Shown here: positions 16,125 through 24,909 of the stretch, one piece after another
How positions within the stretch are numbered: position 1 is the stretch's first letter
Layout of the letters: every line of letters begins with the position of its first letter
Source of the DNA: Burkholderia sp. BCC1644
Lineage (GTDB): Bacteria; Pseudomonadota; Gammaproteobacteria; Burkholderiales; Burkholderiaceae
Length of the DNA: 64,000 nucleotides
Assembly: GCF_902833225.1 (NCBI RefSeq)
Contig: NZ_CADFEI010000011.1
Span: 62,001-126,000 of the forward strand
Direction of reading: 5' to 3'
Translations under genes and position numbers: made by a program
The notes under the pieces: model-generated
Seen by the model: the letters and a program-made list of their open reading frames with translations, nothing else
Told to the model about the DNA's origin: nothing
Databases searched by the model: none

Positions 16125-17339
16125 ATGAGTCAGGCCGCGGAAACCGGCGCGCGTGTCGTCGCGACCTTCACGTCGCCCGGCCAGGTGCGACTCACGTCGC
16201 TGCCGCCGCTCGCGCTGTACGTGCATTTCCCGTGGTGCGTGCGCAAGTGCCCGTACTGCGACTTCAACTCGCACGAATGGAAAGGCGAACGGTTTCCGGA
16301 AACCGAGTACCTCGATGCGCTGCGCGCCGACCTCGAGCAGGCGCTGCCGCTCGTCTGGGGGCGGCAGGTGCATACCGTGTTCATCGGCGGCGGCACGCCG
16401 AGCCTGCTGTCGGCGGCCGGCCTCGACCGGATGCTGTCCGACGTGCGCGCGCTGCTGCCGCTCGACGCCGATGCCGAGATTACGCTCGAGGCGAATCCCG
16501 GCACGTTCGAAGCCGCGAAGTTCGCGCAGTTCCGTGCGAGCGGCGTGAATCGCCTGTCGGTCGGCATCCAGAGCTTCAACGAAACGCACCTGAAGGCGCT
16601 CGGCCGGATTCACGACACGGCGCAAGCACGCGCGGCCGTCGAGATCGCCGCAAAGAACTTCGACAACTTCAACCTCGACCTGATGTTCGCGCTGCCGAAC
16701 CAGACGCTCGACGAATGCCGCACCGACATCGAGACCGCGCTGTCGTTCGCGCCGCCGCATCTGTCGCTGTATCACCTGACGCTCGAGCCGAATACGATGT
16801 TCGCGAAGTTCCCGCCCGTCGTCCCCGACGACGACGCGTCGGCCGACATGCAGGAGTGGATCCACGCGCGCACGGCCGAGGCCGGCTACGGGCGCTATGA
16901 AGTGTCCGCGTATGCGAAGCCGAATCATCAGTGCAAGCACAACCTGAACTACTGGCGCTTCGGCGACTATCTCGGGATCGGCGCGGGCGCACACACGAAG
17001 CTGTCGTTCCCGAACCGGATCCTGCGGCAGGCACGCTACAAGCATCCGGCGACCTTCATCGAGCAGGCGAAGGCCGGCACGGCCGTGCAGGAAGAGCGCG
17101 AAGTCGGTGCGCGCGACCTGCCATTCGAGTTCATGCTGAACACGCTGCGGCTCGTCGAGGGCTTCCCGGTGCACAGCTTCGCCGAACGCACGGGCCTGCC
17201 GATGAGCACGATCGAGCCGGCGCTGAAGGAAGCTGAGCGACGCGGGCTGATCGCGCGCGATTTCGCGCAGATCGCGCCGACGCCGCTCGGCCAGCGTTTC
17301 CTCAACGACCTGCAGGAATTGTTCCTGCGCGACGATTGA
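16125..17339 (+). CDS. hemW: HemW-like radical SAM protein
   Basis: 404 residues. The radical-SAM motif is CVRKCPYCDF (CX3CX2C, about residues 38-45), followed by FIGGGTPSLL (SAM-binding glycine motif), RLSVGIQSFNETHLKALGR and FNLDLMFALPNQTLDE. The spacing with CDF is that of HemW and HemN. HemW is held to be a heme chaperone; HemN is the anaerobic coproporphyrinogen oxidase. It has the N-terminal tyrosine/histidine YVHFPWC block shared by both. HemW is preferred because it lies next to rdgB, as in E. coli. Confidence 0.9.
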   Translation: MSQAAETGARVVATFTSPGQVRLTSLPPLALYVHFPWCVRKCPYCDFNSHEWKGERFPETEYLDALRADLEQALPLVWGRQVHTVFIGGGTPSLLSAAGLDRMLSDVRALLPLDADAEITLEANPGTFEAAKFAQFRASGVNRLSVGIQSFNETHLKALGRIHDTAQARAAVEIAAKNFDNFNLDLMFALPNQTLDECRTDIETALSFAPPHLSLYHLTLEPNTMFAKFPPVVPDDDASADMQEWIHARTAEAGYGRYEVSAYAKPNHQCKHNLNYWRFGDYLGIGAGAHTKLSFPNRILRQARYKHPATFIEQAKAGTAVQEEREVGARDLPFEFMLNTLRLVEGFPVHSFAERTGLPMSTIEPALKEAERRGLIARDFAQIAPTPLGQRFLNDLQELFLRDD

Positions 17340-17383
17340 AGGAATGAGCGAGGCAGCATTTCGGTTACAATGCCGCCTCGTGT

Positions 17384-17471
17384 GGAAGCGTGGCCGAGCG
17401 GTTTAAGGCACCGGTCTTGAAAACCGGCGACGGGAAACTGTCCGTGAGTTCGAATCTCACCGCTTCCGCCA
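17384..17471 (+). tRNA. tRNA-Ser(TGA)
   Basis: 88 nt with encoded CCA and the long variable arm of serine tRNAs. Acceptor GGAAGCG pairs with CGCTTCC; anticodon loop CTTGAAA gives TGA, reading UCA/UCG codons. A TACAAT box at 17366-17371 is the likely -10, starting transcription a few bases before the mature 5' end. Confidence 0.97.
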
Positions 17472-17485
17472 GGAAGTTCGCCAAA

Positions 17486-17516
17486 CCCCGTCCATTCGTT
17501 GAATGACGGGGTTTTT
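17486..17516 (+). terminator. Terminator after tRNA-Ser(TGA)
   Basis: Stem CCCCGT-C-CATTC/GAATG-ACGGGG with a short loop and one bulge, followed by five T. Confidence 0.8.
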
Positions 17517-17620
17517 GCTTATCGGTTCGTCCGTGCGCGCCCTCCCCGCACGTTCCGACGCATCGCGCCGGATGCCGTTACAATCCCGCGCTCCGATTTG
17601 CGAAACGGGAAACCCACTTC

Positions 17621-18016
17621 ATGAAGCCCTTCATCGTCTCGTCGCTTGTCGCCCTGCTGGCTGCCGTCAGCACGCATGCTGCGGCCGACACCGCGTCCGG
17701 CAGCGGCACACCGGCATCGTGCGCGATCGCAACCGTCAGCGGCGTCGGCGGTTCGCCGCGCGGCCTGAGCGAGTACCTCGCGAGCCCGTCGCCCTACAAC
17801 TACCTGAAAGACAACGACCTCCAGTGCAAGGTGGGAGACGACGGACGCACGTCGAACTGCACCGGCGTGACCTACCTGCGCAACGAACAGGTCAGCGTGT
17901 ACGACGATTCCGATCCGGCGACGCTCACCGTCGTCGCGCGCGTGGAGCTCGACCACGGCCAGAAATACCCGGTGATCATCGTGGTGCAACGCAAGGACGC
18001 GCGCTGCAAGCCTTGA
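17621..18016 (+). CDS. Exported hypothetical protein, 131 residues
   Basis: A signal peptide (MKPFIVSSLVALLAAVSTHA, residues 1-20, then ADTASG) is clear. The mature part has four cysteines (ASCAIA, LQCKVG, SNCTGV, ARCKP), which could form two disulfides, and no recognisable catalytic motif. A glycine-rich GVGGSPRGLSEYLASP segment is followed by beta-type sequence. It is probably a small disulfide-stabilised periplasmic protein. I do not recognise the family. No operon partner: 173 bp separate it from the next gene. Confidence 0.7.
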   Translation: MKPFIVSSLVALLAAVSTHAAADTASGSGTPASCAIATVSGVGGSPRGLSEYLASPSPYNYLKDNDLQCKVGDDGRTSNCTGVTYLRNEQVSVYDDSDPATLTVVARVELDHGQKYPVIIVVQRKDARCKP

Positions 18017-18189
18017 CGCAGCCGCACACGCGCACCTGTCAATCGGGACGGCAAGGGGCCGTGCGTCGCGCCGGAAGCCTCCCGGCCCGCCCCGCGATCA
18101 CCTAGAATTCGTTCAACACGGCGACACGACCGCCGCCGCGTACTCGATGCCGTACGCGCCACCCCTGCGCGCGGCACACGGAGATCGCC

Positions 18190-18483
18190 ATGACCGAACT
18201 GTCGAACGCGACGGAACCCGTCGATTACGAAGGCTTCGAGATCCATGTCGTGCCGGCCGCCGTGCCCGGCAGCGACACGCGCTACACCTACACCGGCTAC
18301 GTGTGCCATCCGGGCGCGAATCCCGCGCTGCCCGGCCACGCGGTGCCGTTCCACGCGGACGGCGAGGAAAGCTTCACGAGCCTCGACGAGGCTGTCCACG
18401 AAGCCGTGCACATCGGCAAGAGCATCATCGACGGGACGCACCCCGACCTGTCGGTGCTGTCGCTCGTCACGCACGGATTCTGA
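18190..18483 (+). CDS. Hypothetical protein, 97 residues
   Basis: ATG 18190 has GGAGA upstream at good spacing. The product is soluble, acidic and histidine-containing (EGFEIHVVPAAVPG, YTYTGYVCHPGANPAL, SLDEAVHEAVHIGKSIIDG). The pattern of a small beta sheet followed by one helix resembles short conserved Burkholderia proteins of unknown function; I do not recognise a named domain. Codon use is like that of its neighbours. Confidence 0.65.
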   Translation: MTELSNATEPVDYEGFEIHVVPAAVPGSDTRYTYTGYVCHPGANPALPGHAVPFHADGEESFTSLDEAVHEAVHIGKSIIDGTHPDLSVLSLVTHGF

Positions 18484-18817
18484 ACCGGGCGGCACGCATC
18501 GCCGACGCTTGCGCGGGCGCCTGCCTCGGTGCAGCCGACGGCAACCGATGCGCCCGGCCGCACCATCGTCACGTGCCTGCGCGCCACCCGCGTTCGTCGC
18601 CTTGCTTTCAACCTTGCAACACGCACGCCGGGATGCGCGCGTGCGGCAGTCGCGCGAGCGTGCCGTCACATGTCACGTCACATCGCGATACGCCGACGCA
18701 CGCCGCCTCGTCATCAGCAATCGCAACGCCCGGCCTCGCGCGTTATGCGTTTGTCCCGATATCGACTCGCGTCCGTGCGCCTATCATTTTTTTATAGTCA
18801 CTTCCGGCCAGCCTCCC
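18484..18817. other. Intergenic region, no gene seen
   Basis: 334 bp with frames open on both strands only because of base composition. An AT-rich stretch just before 18818 (CATTTTTTTATAG) is the likely promoter area for the lipoprotein gene. No terminator hairpin with a T-run was found. Confidence 0.5.
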
Positions 18818-19309
18818 ATGCGCCCCCTTCTCCGTTTGCGCGTCGACCGGCTGCGTGTTGCCGCGTTGGCCGTCGCCGCCCTGCTCGCGGCGTGCACGAT
18901 CACACCGCCGCCTTCACTGCACTCGGTCCTGACGATTCCTTCGATCACGCGTAGCGGCAGCCTCGACCAGTATCGCGTCGAGGTCGCGCGGCGTGTCGCC
19001 GAACGCAATCCTTCCGGCCTGCTGCGTGGCACGCCGCAGGCGATGCTCCGTTCGCTCGTCGTCGTGTCCTTCACCGTCGATGGCAACGGCCGGCTCGTCA
19101 ATGCGTCCGTCTATCGCAGCAACGGCGACAGCGAGGCGGAAGCGCTCGCCCTCGCGTCGCTGCGCCGCTCGGCGCCGCTGCCGCCACCGCCGTCGCGGCT
19201 GCTCGACGGCAACGGCCGGCTCGAAATGATGGAAGGCTGGCTCTTCAACGACGACGGCCACTTCCAGTTGCAAAGCACGGCGTCCGCGCAGGCGCAATCG
19301 ATCGACTGA
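18818..19309 (+). CDS. Lipoprotein with a TonB C-terminal-like domain
   Basis: 163 residues from ATG 18818. The lipobox LLAAC places the lipidated Cys at residue 26, so the protein is membrane-anchored in the periplasm. From about residue 70 it resembles the TonB C-terminal fold: VVVSFTVDGNGRLVNASVYRSNGDSEAEALALASLRRS, ending with PLPPPPSRLLDG. In place of TonB's transmembrane helix and proline spacer it has only a lipid anchor, and no exbB or exbD is nearby, so energy transduction to a receptor is doubtful. It may bind a receptor plug or a cell-envelope partner. Confidence 0.75.
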   Translation: MRPLLRLRVDRLRVAALAVAALLAACTITPPPSLHSVLTIPSITRSGSLDQYRVEVARRVAERNPSGLLRGTPQAMLRSLVVVSFTVDGNGRLVNASVYRSNGDSEAEALALASLRRSAPLPPPPSRLLDGNGRLEMMEGWLFNDDGHFQLQSTASAQAQSID

Positions 19310-19324
19310 TGCGCCGCCGCGCGA

Positions 19325-19354
19325 TTGCCGGTGTGCGGCAGCGCTGGCTATAAT
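19325..19354 (+). promoter_or_regulatory. Promoter upstream of the MHS transporter
   Basis: TTGCCG (19325-19330), an 18-base spacer and a perfect TATAAT (19349-19354). If used, it gives a GC-rich leader of about 245 nt before the transporter start, long enough to hold regulation; no riboswitch class was recognised in it. Confidence 0.55.
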
Positions 19355-19607
19355 TTTCCGCAACCGCGCGGCCATCACGCCGCGCGCGCGTTCGCGCGCC
19401 CCACCCGGCATGCGAGCCGACCACGCCGGCACCGGGCGGCGGCGACATACCCGTCTCCATCGTCGACCGGCGGGTGACGTCCGCGCCACGGCGCGCGTCC
19501 ACGCCGCCATCGCGTCATCCGCATCATCCGCTCGGCTGCACCCGGCAGGCATCCGCCTGCCCGACCGCACGCTCAGCCGACCGCCCAACGACAAAACGGA
19601 GACATCC

Positions 19608-20918
19608 ATGTCCGCATCCCCCCCGACCGTTGCTCACGCAACCGGTTCGGCCGGCGCCGTCAGCCACCGGCGCATCGTGTTCGCGAGCTTCATCGGCACC
19701 GCGATCGAGTTCTACGACTTCTATGTGTATGCGACGGCCGCCGCGCTCGTCATCGGCCCGGTGTTCTTCCCGCACGGCTCCGCGACCGCACAGGCGCTGT
19801 CCGCGTTCGTCACGTTCGGCATCGCATTCATTGCCCGCCCGATCGGCTCGTTCCTGTTCGGGCACTTCGGCGACCGCATCGGCCGCAAGTCGACGCTCGT
19901 CGCGTCGCTGCTCGTGATGGGCGTGTCGACCACCGCGATCGGCTTCGTGCCCGGCTACGACGCGATCGGCGCGCTCGCGCCGGTGCTGCTGTGCGTGCTG
20001 CGCTTCGGCCAGGGGATCGGCCTCGGCGGCGAATGGGGCGGTGCGGCGCTGCTCGCGACCGAGCACGCGCCGCAGGGCAAGCGCGGCTGGTTCGGGATGT
20101 TCCCGCAACTCGGGCCGTCGGTCGGCTTCCTGATGTCGAACGGCCTGTTCTTCGCGCTCGCGCTGTCGCTGTCCGACGAGCAGTTCCGCAGCTGGGGCTG
20201 GCGCATTCCGTTCCTCGTCAGCGCGGTGCTCGTCGCGCTCGGCCTGTACGTGCGGCTCAAGATCACCGAAACGCCCGCGTTCCAGGCCGCGCTCGACCGC
20301 AACGAGCGCGTGCGCGTGCCGGTCGCGACGCTCGTCACGCAGCACTGGCAGCCGACGCTGCTCGGCGCGCTCGCGATGGTCGTCTGCTACACGCTGTTCT
20401 ATATCTCGACGGTGTTCTCGCTGTCGTACGGCGTGTCGGCGCTGCATATTCCGCGCCAGAGCTTCCTCGGGCTGCTGTGTTTCGCCGTCGTGTTCATGGG
20501 GCTCGCGACGCCGCTTTCCGCGTGGGCGTCGGACCGCTTCGGCCGCAAGCCGGTGCTGATCGTCGGCGCGATCGCCGCGCTGCTGTCGGGTTTCGCGATG
20601 GAGCCGTTGCTCGGCAGCGGCTCGATGCCGCTCGTCGCGCTGTTCCTGACGATCGAGCTGTTCCTGATGGGCGTGACGTTCGCGCCGATGGGCGCGCTGC
20701 TGCCGGAACTGTTCCCGACCAACGTCCGCTATACGGGCGCGGGCGTGGCGTACAACCTCGGCGGGATCCTCGGCGCGTCGATCGCACCGTATATCGCGCA
20801 ACTGCTGGCGGCGCGCGGCGGGCTGTCCTGGGTCGGCGGGTACGTGTCGGTCGCAGCGGCGATCAGCCTGATCGGCGTGCTGCTGATGCGCGAAACGCGC
20901 GACGCATCGCTCGTCTGA
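19608..20918 (+). CDS. MFS transporter, metabolite:H+ symporter (MHS) family
   Basis: 436 residues from ATG 19608, which has ACGGAGAC upstream. Twelve hydrophobic segments. The MHS/sugar-porter signature GHFGDRIGRKSTL lies after TM2 and is repeated as ASDRFGRKPVL in the second half; the opening SFIGTAIEFYDFYVYATAAAL is typical of YhjE/ShiA-like members. It is a proton-driven inner-membrane importer of an organic acid or related metabolite; the substrate cannot be told. No linked catabolic genes. Monocistronic by position. Confidence 0.88.
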   Translation: MSASPPTVAHATGSAGAVSHRRIVFASFIGTAIEFYDFYVYATAAALVIGPVFFPHGSATAQALSAFVTFGIAFIARPIGSFLFGHFGDRIGRKSTLVASLLVMGVSTTAIGFVPGYDAIGALAPVLLCVLRFGQGIGLGGEWGGAALLATEHAPQGKRGWFGMFPQLGPSVGFLMSNGLFFALALSLSDEQFRSWGWRIPFLVSAVLVALGLYVRLKITETPAFQAALDRNERVRVPVATLVTQHWQPTLLGALAMVVCYTLFYISTVFSLSYGVSALHIPRQSFLGLLCFAVVFMGLATPLSAWASDRFGRKPVLIVGAIAALLSGFAMEPLLGSGSMPLVALFLTIELFLMGVTFAPMGALLPELFPTNVRYTGAGVAYNLGGILGASIAPYIAQLLAARGGLSWVGGYVSVAAAISLIGVLLMRETRDASLV

Positions 20919-21023
20919 TGCCCCCGGGGCGACCCGGGTTGTGCGGCGGCGGGCGCTGCCTATACTCGATCCTGGGCGCGCCGTTGCGTGCCCGGGGATC
21001 CCGCCCCGAAAGGAGCCGCCGCC

Positions 21024-21203
21024 ATGAATATCCGCCTCGGCAATGCCGATCTCGTCCTGATCCTCGCACTCGCGCTGGGTGGCGCGCTATTGCTCGCGCT
21101 GCGGTTCCGGCCGAAGACGTGGCGCGGCCTCGTGTTCGAGGCGCTGCTGGCGAATCTGGCGGCCATCGCCGCCGTCATCACGGTCGAGGCGCTGCTGGCC
21201 TGA
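21024..21203 (+). CDS. Small membrane protein, 59 residues
   Basis: ATG 21024 has a good site (AAAGGAG) ten bases upstream. Two hydrophobic segments (about residues 9-27 and 38-58) flank a basic loop RFRPKTWRG, so a two-span inner-membrane hairpin is likely. It overlaps nothing, is convergent with waaC and 19 bp from its stop. No family is recognised. Confidence 0.6.
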   Translation: MNIRLGNADLVLILALALGGALLLALRFRPKTWRGLVFEALLANLAAIAAVITVEALLA

Positions 21204-21222
21204 ACCGGCCCGCAGCAAGCCG

Positions 21223-22221
21223 TCAGGCGGTCAGGCGCGCGCGCAGCGCGCCATAGGCAGGGGCGACCGCATCGATCGCGTCCAGCGCCTCGTCGACGGA
21301 CGGCATCGCGCCCGGTTCGCCGATCGACAGGGCGTTCGGCGCACCGCCGATACCGCAATGGTGGCGCGATGTCGCGACGAAGATCATGACGGTCGGCCGC
21401 TGCAACGCATGCGCCATGTGAACGAATCCCGTATCGACCCCCACCACCAGCGCGGCCCGTCCGAGCGCCGCACCGAGTTCGCGCACAGTCATCGCCGGTA
21501 ATACGACTGCGCCCGGCGCACGTGCGGCGATGTCCTGCGCGTCGTCATGCTCGGCGTTCGATCCCCATGGCAACAGCACCCGCACGCCGCGCGCCATCAT
21601 CTGCGTGGCCAGCGCGGCCCAATGGTCGGCCGGCCATTTCTTGTCGGGATTGGACGTCGCATGGAACAGCAGCATGAACGGTGCACCATCGGTCACGGCC
21701 GCCGGCAGGTTCGCACCCTGCGGCGGGACGATGCCGTAGGTGGCGAGGCCTTCAGGCCGGTAGCCGAGCGCTTCGCCGGCGCTCACGCGCATGCCGTGCC
21801 ACGCATCGCAGTCCGGCCGCGGGCCGAAACGATGCGAATACGCGAAGCGCGCGCCCGTTTCGCCGAGATCCTGAGTCTGGTAGCCGACACGGCGCGCCGC
21901 ACGCGCCAGCGCCGAAATGATCGCGCTCTTGTACACGCCGTGCAGGTCGATGACCGCATCGTAGCGATGCGCCCGCAACGCGCCGATCGACGACGAAATC
22001 GCCTTCAGGTCACCGGCGTTGCGGAGTTTCTTGAAGCGGCGCAGCGGCGCGCACAGCACGGCGCTCACGCCCGGATGCCAGCGCACGACCTCGGCACACG
22101 ATTCGTCCACGGCCCAGTCGACCGTCACGCCCGGAAAGGCGCGATGCAGATCCGCGACGACGGGTAGCGTCTGGACGACGTCGCCGAGCGACGTCACTTT
22201 CACGATGAGGATACGTTTCAC
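21223..22221 (-). CDS. waaC: Lipopolysaccharide heptosyltransferase I
   Basis: 332 residues, GT9 family. MKRILIVKVTSLGDVVQTLPVVADL is the conserved N-terminus; DLHGVYKSA and FHATSNPDKKWPADHWAAL with the later VGVDTGFVHMAHAL build the ADP-heptose site. It adds the first heptose to Kdo of the LPS inner core at the inner membrane. Length and motifs match WaaC rather than WaaF. No other LPS gene is in the window. Confidence 0.93.
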   Translation of the reverse strand: MKRILIVKVTSLGDVVQTLPVVADLHRAFPGVTVDWAVDESCAEVVRWHPGVSAVLCAPLRRFKKLRNAGDLKAISSSIGALRAHRYDAVIDLHGVYKSAIISALARAARRVGYQTQDLGETGARFAYSHRFGPRPDCDAWHGMRVSAGEALGYRPEGLATYGIVPPQGANLPAAVTDGAPFMLLFHATSNPDKKWPADHWAALATQMMARGVRVLLPWGSNAEHDDAQDIAARAPGAVVLPAMTVRELGAALGRAALVVGVDTGFVHMAHALQRPTVMIFVATSRHHCGIGGAPNALSIGEPGAMPSVDEALDAIDAVAPAYGALRARLTA

Positions 22222-22359
22222 GTTTGCGGGGAAGAGCCAGCCATTTGGGGATGCTAACGACGGATGCCCGCCGCGAACATTACTCCTGAATTACATTTGC
22301 AACGAAATGCTACAAGCTTGCAAAACATTGTCGCCCGACTGCGCGGCGCCGGTTCTTTT

Positions 22360-22365
22360 TATAAT
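22360..22365 (+). promoter_or_regulatory. -10 box before the CLC channel gene
   Basis: A perfect TATAAT, 28 bp before the start codon in the 171-bp divergent gap to waaC; no good -35 at standard spacing was found. Confidence 0.45.
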
Positions 22366-22392
22366 CGGTCCTTTGCCTGATGGCCACCGCCG

Positions 22393-23964
22393 ATGCCACG
22401 CCCTGCCATTCCCGCCCTGTTTCCCGCCGTCACCCGCCGCTCGCTGCGCATCTGGCGACAGTACGGTATTTTCTGGCTCGGCGCGATCGTCGTCGGGCTC
22501 GCAGCCGTACTTTACGCGCGGCTGATCGACTGGGGCTACGAGTCGTTCCGCGCGATGCGCGAGCACGCGGTGTGGCTGCCGCTGCTGTTGACGCCCGCGA
22601 TCGCCGCCGTGTCGGTATGGCTCACGCGCCGGTTCTTCCGCGGCGCCGAAGGCAGCGGCATCCCGCAGGTGATCGCGACGCTGCATGCGCGCCCGAGCGC
22701 ATTCGGCGCCCGGTTGCTGACGCTGCGCATCCTGTTCGGCAAGGTGCTGATTTCGTTCCTGGGCATCCTGGGCGGCTTCACGATCGGTCGCGAGGGGCCG
22801 ACCGTGCAGGTCGGCGCGGCGCTGATGTTCAACCTGCGACGCTTCTACCCGCGCTCGAACGCGCAGATCGAACGGCAGCTCGTGCTGGCCGGCGCGGCGG
22901 CCGGACTGTCGGCCGCGTTCAATACGCCGCTCGCCGGGATCGTGTTCGCGATCGAGGAACTGACGCGCAGCTTCTCCGCGCGCGCAAGCGGCGTGCTGAT
23001 CACCGCGATCATCCTCGCCGGTGTCGTCGCGCTCGGCCTGAACGGCAATTACACGTATTTCGGCACGATCGATGCCGGCCTCCATTTCCCGAAACTGCTG
23101 GCGGTCGCGGTGCTGGTCACGGCGATCGTCACGGGCATCGCGGGCGGCCTGTTCTGCTGGCTGCTGCTGAACACAGGGCGCTGGCTGCCCGCGCAACTGC
23201 TGGGCCTGTACCGCGAGCGGCCGATCACGTTCGCCGCACTGTGCGGCTTCGCGATCGCCGTCGTCGGCCTGGTGTCGGGCGGCACGACCTTCGGCAGCGG
23301 CTACGCCGAGGCGCGCGGCCTGCTCGACGGCAGCCAGCACCTGTCGGTGTTCTATCCGTTCCTGAAGATGATCTCGATGGTCGCGTCGTACCTGCCGGGC
23401 ATCCCGGGCGGGATCTTCGCGCCGTCGCTGTCGATCGGCGCCGGGTTCGGCAACCTGCTGCACGTCGTGTTCAGCAACATGAGCCTGCCGATGCTGATCG
23501 CACTCGCGATGGTCGGCTATCTGGCGGCCGTCACGCAGTCGCCGATCACGTCGTTCGTGATCGTGATGGAAATGATCAACGGCCATGCGCTCGTGATTTC
23601 GCTGATGGCGACCGCACTGGTGTCGAGCCGCATATCGCGCTTTTTCGCGCCGCCGCTCTACGAAACGCTCGCGCTGCGCTATCTCGCGCCGCCCGCCGCG
23701 GCCACCGAACCCGCCGCGGCATCGACGGCGAGCACGACGGCGAGCGCGGCGGCTGCGACCGGCGTGACCGGCGTGACGGAGCCGCAGGATGCGGCCGCCG
23801 CGCCCGCCGATCCGCTCGACACGCTGCGCGACGTGGGCGGCGACGAGCCGGTCGCTGCAACGCCGGGCGCACGCTCGGCGCACGCACCGGCCCCGCAGGG
23901 CGACGAACCGGCTGCGGCCGGCGCGAACGGCCCGGCGCAACCCGGCCCGCGCGACGCTCAGTAG
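22393..23964 (+). CDS. CLC-type chloride channel/antiporter with Ala-rich tail
   Basis: 523 residues. Signature motifs in order: GAEGSGIPQV, GREGPTVQVG (the gating Glu), and PGIPGGIFAPSL. There is no CBS domain. After the last membrane segment (about residue 425) a low-complexity tail of roughly 95 residues, rich in Ala, Pro, Thr and Asp, ends QPGPRDAQ; it is likely cytoplasmic and disordered. ClcA-type antiporters exchange chloride for protons and aid acid resistance. I cannot assign channel versus exchanger with certainty. Its 3' end overlaps the convergent small lipoprotein gene by 7 bp. Confidence 0.9.
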   Translation: MPRPAIPALFPAVTRRSLRIWRQYGIFWLGAIVVGLAAVLYARLIDWGYESFRAMREHAVWLPLLLTPAIAAVSVWLTRRFFRGAEGSGIPQVIATLHARPSAFGARLLTLRILFGKVLISFLGILGGFTIGREGPTVQVGAALMFNLRRFYPRSNAQIERQLVLAGAAAGLSAAFNTPLAGIVFAIEELTRSFSARASGVLITAIILAGVVALGLNGNYTYFGTIDAGLHFPKLLAVAVLVTAIVTGIAGGLFCWLLLNTGRWLPAQLLGLYRERPITFAALCGFAIAVVGLVSGGTTFGSGYAEARGLLDGSQHLSVFYPFLKMISMVASYLPGIPGGIFAPSLSIGAGFGNLLHVVFSNMSLPMLIALAMVGYLAAVTQSPITSFVIVMEMINGHALVISLMATALVSSRISRFFAPPLYETLALRYLAPPAAATEPAAASTASTTASAAAATGVTGVTEPQDAAAAPADPLDTLRDVGGDEPVAATPGARSAHAPAPQGDEPAAAGANGPAQPGPRDAQ

Positions 23965-24068
23965 ATCACGACCGGCGCCGGCCGGTAATAGACGGGCCGC
24001 GCCGGCACGACGATGCACCCGGCCAGCGTGATCGCGACGAGCGCGATGGCAATGACGGTTCTTTTCAT
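23958..24068 (-). CDS. Tiny lipoprotein, 36 residues
   Basis: Reading from ATG 24068: MKRTVIAIALVAITLAGCIVV is a clear lipoprotein signal (lipobox TLAGC, Cys18), followed by only 18 residues ending PARPVYYRPAPVVIY. GGAGGCG precedes the start. It lies 12 bp downstream of the WXXGXW gene on the same strand, so they form a two-gene unit, and its stop overlaps the CLC gene's 3' end. Tyr/Pro-rich mini-lipoproteins of this kind are common in Burkholderia; function unknown. Confidence 0.65.
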   Translation of the reverse strand: MKRTVIAIALVAITLAGCIVVPARPVYYRPAPVVIY

Positions 24069-24080
24069 CACGCGCCTCCA

Positions 24081-24482
24081 TCACGCCCAGTGGCCACGGG
24101 TCCAGAACCAGTTCGGACCGCGCTGGTCCCAGTGGCCCGGCACCCATTGCATGCCGACGCGCTCGGCTTCCCAGTGGCCGCCGATCCACACGTAGCGGCC
24201 ATGCTCCCAGCGCCAGTGCCCGCGCTCCCACACGTAGCCCACGCGCGCGGTCGGCACGACCTCGTAGCGCACGGGCGGCGGCGCGTTCGGCGAAACGACG
24301 ACGATCTCCTCGGTGCGCACGGCAACCGGCTCGGCGATGACCACGCGGCCCTGCGGCGCGATCACGGGTGTGCCGACGAGAATCTCGTCCGCATGCGCGG
24401 CAAACGGCGCGACGACGGCTGACAGGCCCGCGGCAAACAGGGCGAGCGAAACGATACGACGTTGAACGGTAGAGACAGCCAT
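24081..24482 (-). CDS. Exported WXXGXW (YXWGQ-type) repeat protein
   Basis: 133 residues from ATG 24482. Signal peptide through AAHA (about residue 31). The C-terminal half has three tryptophan repeats of the family: WERGHWRWEHGRYVWIGGHW, WVPGHWDQRGP and WFWTRGHW. The middle is a beta-type region rich in Val (ILVGTPVIAPQGRVV). The repeats suggest carbohydrate or peptidoglycan contact in the periplasm, but no function is established. Followed by the tiny lipoprotein gene on the same strand. Confidence 0.8.
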   Translation of the reverse strand: MAVSTVQRRIVSLALFAAGLSAVVAPFAAHADEILVGTPVIAPQGRVVIAEPVAVRTEEIVVVSPNAPPPVRYEVVPTARVGYVWERGHWRWEHGRYVWIGGHWEAERVGMQWVPGHWDQRGPNWFWTRGHWA

Positions 24483-24642
24483 CACAACCTCCTGGTTGAA
24501 CAAGTTACGCGAGCGTATTCGTTCAATGCGGGAGGGGCGATTACGGCCGACAGGCGCCGTGTTACGGCGTGCCCGAAAGTGCAACAGGGCGTAAGACGCG
24601 CACGGCGGCGGGCGCCGCCGTGCGGAGGGACACCGGCAAGCG

Positions 24643-24897
24643 TCAGGCTTGCGGGATCTCGATCTTCACTTCGAGGACTTCGAGGTCGTCCTGGCGCTCG
24701 AGGCTCACGCGGATGTCGTCGTTCGAAATATGGACGTACTTCGAGATGACCGCGACGAGTTCCTTCTGCAGCGCCGGCAGGTAATCGGCCGGCGGCCGGC
24801 CGCCGACCCGCTCGTGCGCGATGATGAGCTGCAGGCGCTCCTTCGCGACCGATGCGGATTTCTTCTTCTCGCCGAGGAGAAACGAAAGGATGGACAT
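24643..24897 (-). CDS. minE: Cell division topological specificity factor MinE
   Basis: 84 residues. MSILSFLLGEKKKSASVAKERLQLIIAHER is the membrane-binding and MinD-stimulating N-terminus; the rest is the dimer fold. Third gene of minCDE, 12 bp after minD. Confidence 0.96.
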   Translation of the reverse strand: MSILSFLLGEKKKSASVAKERLQLIIAHERVGGRPPADYLPALQKELVAVISKYVHISNDDIRVSLERQDDLEVLEVKIEIPQA

Positions 24898-24909
24898 GGG
24901 CGGCCTCCG

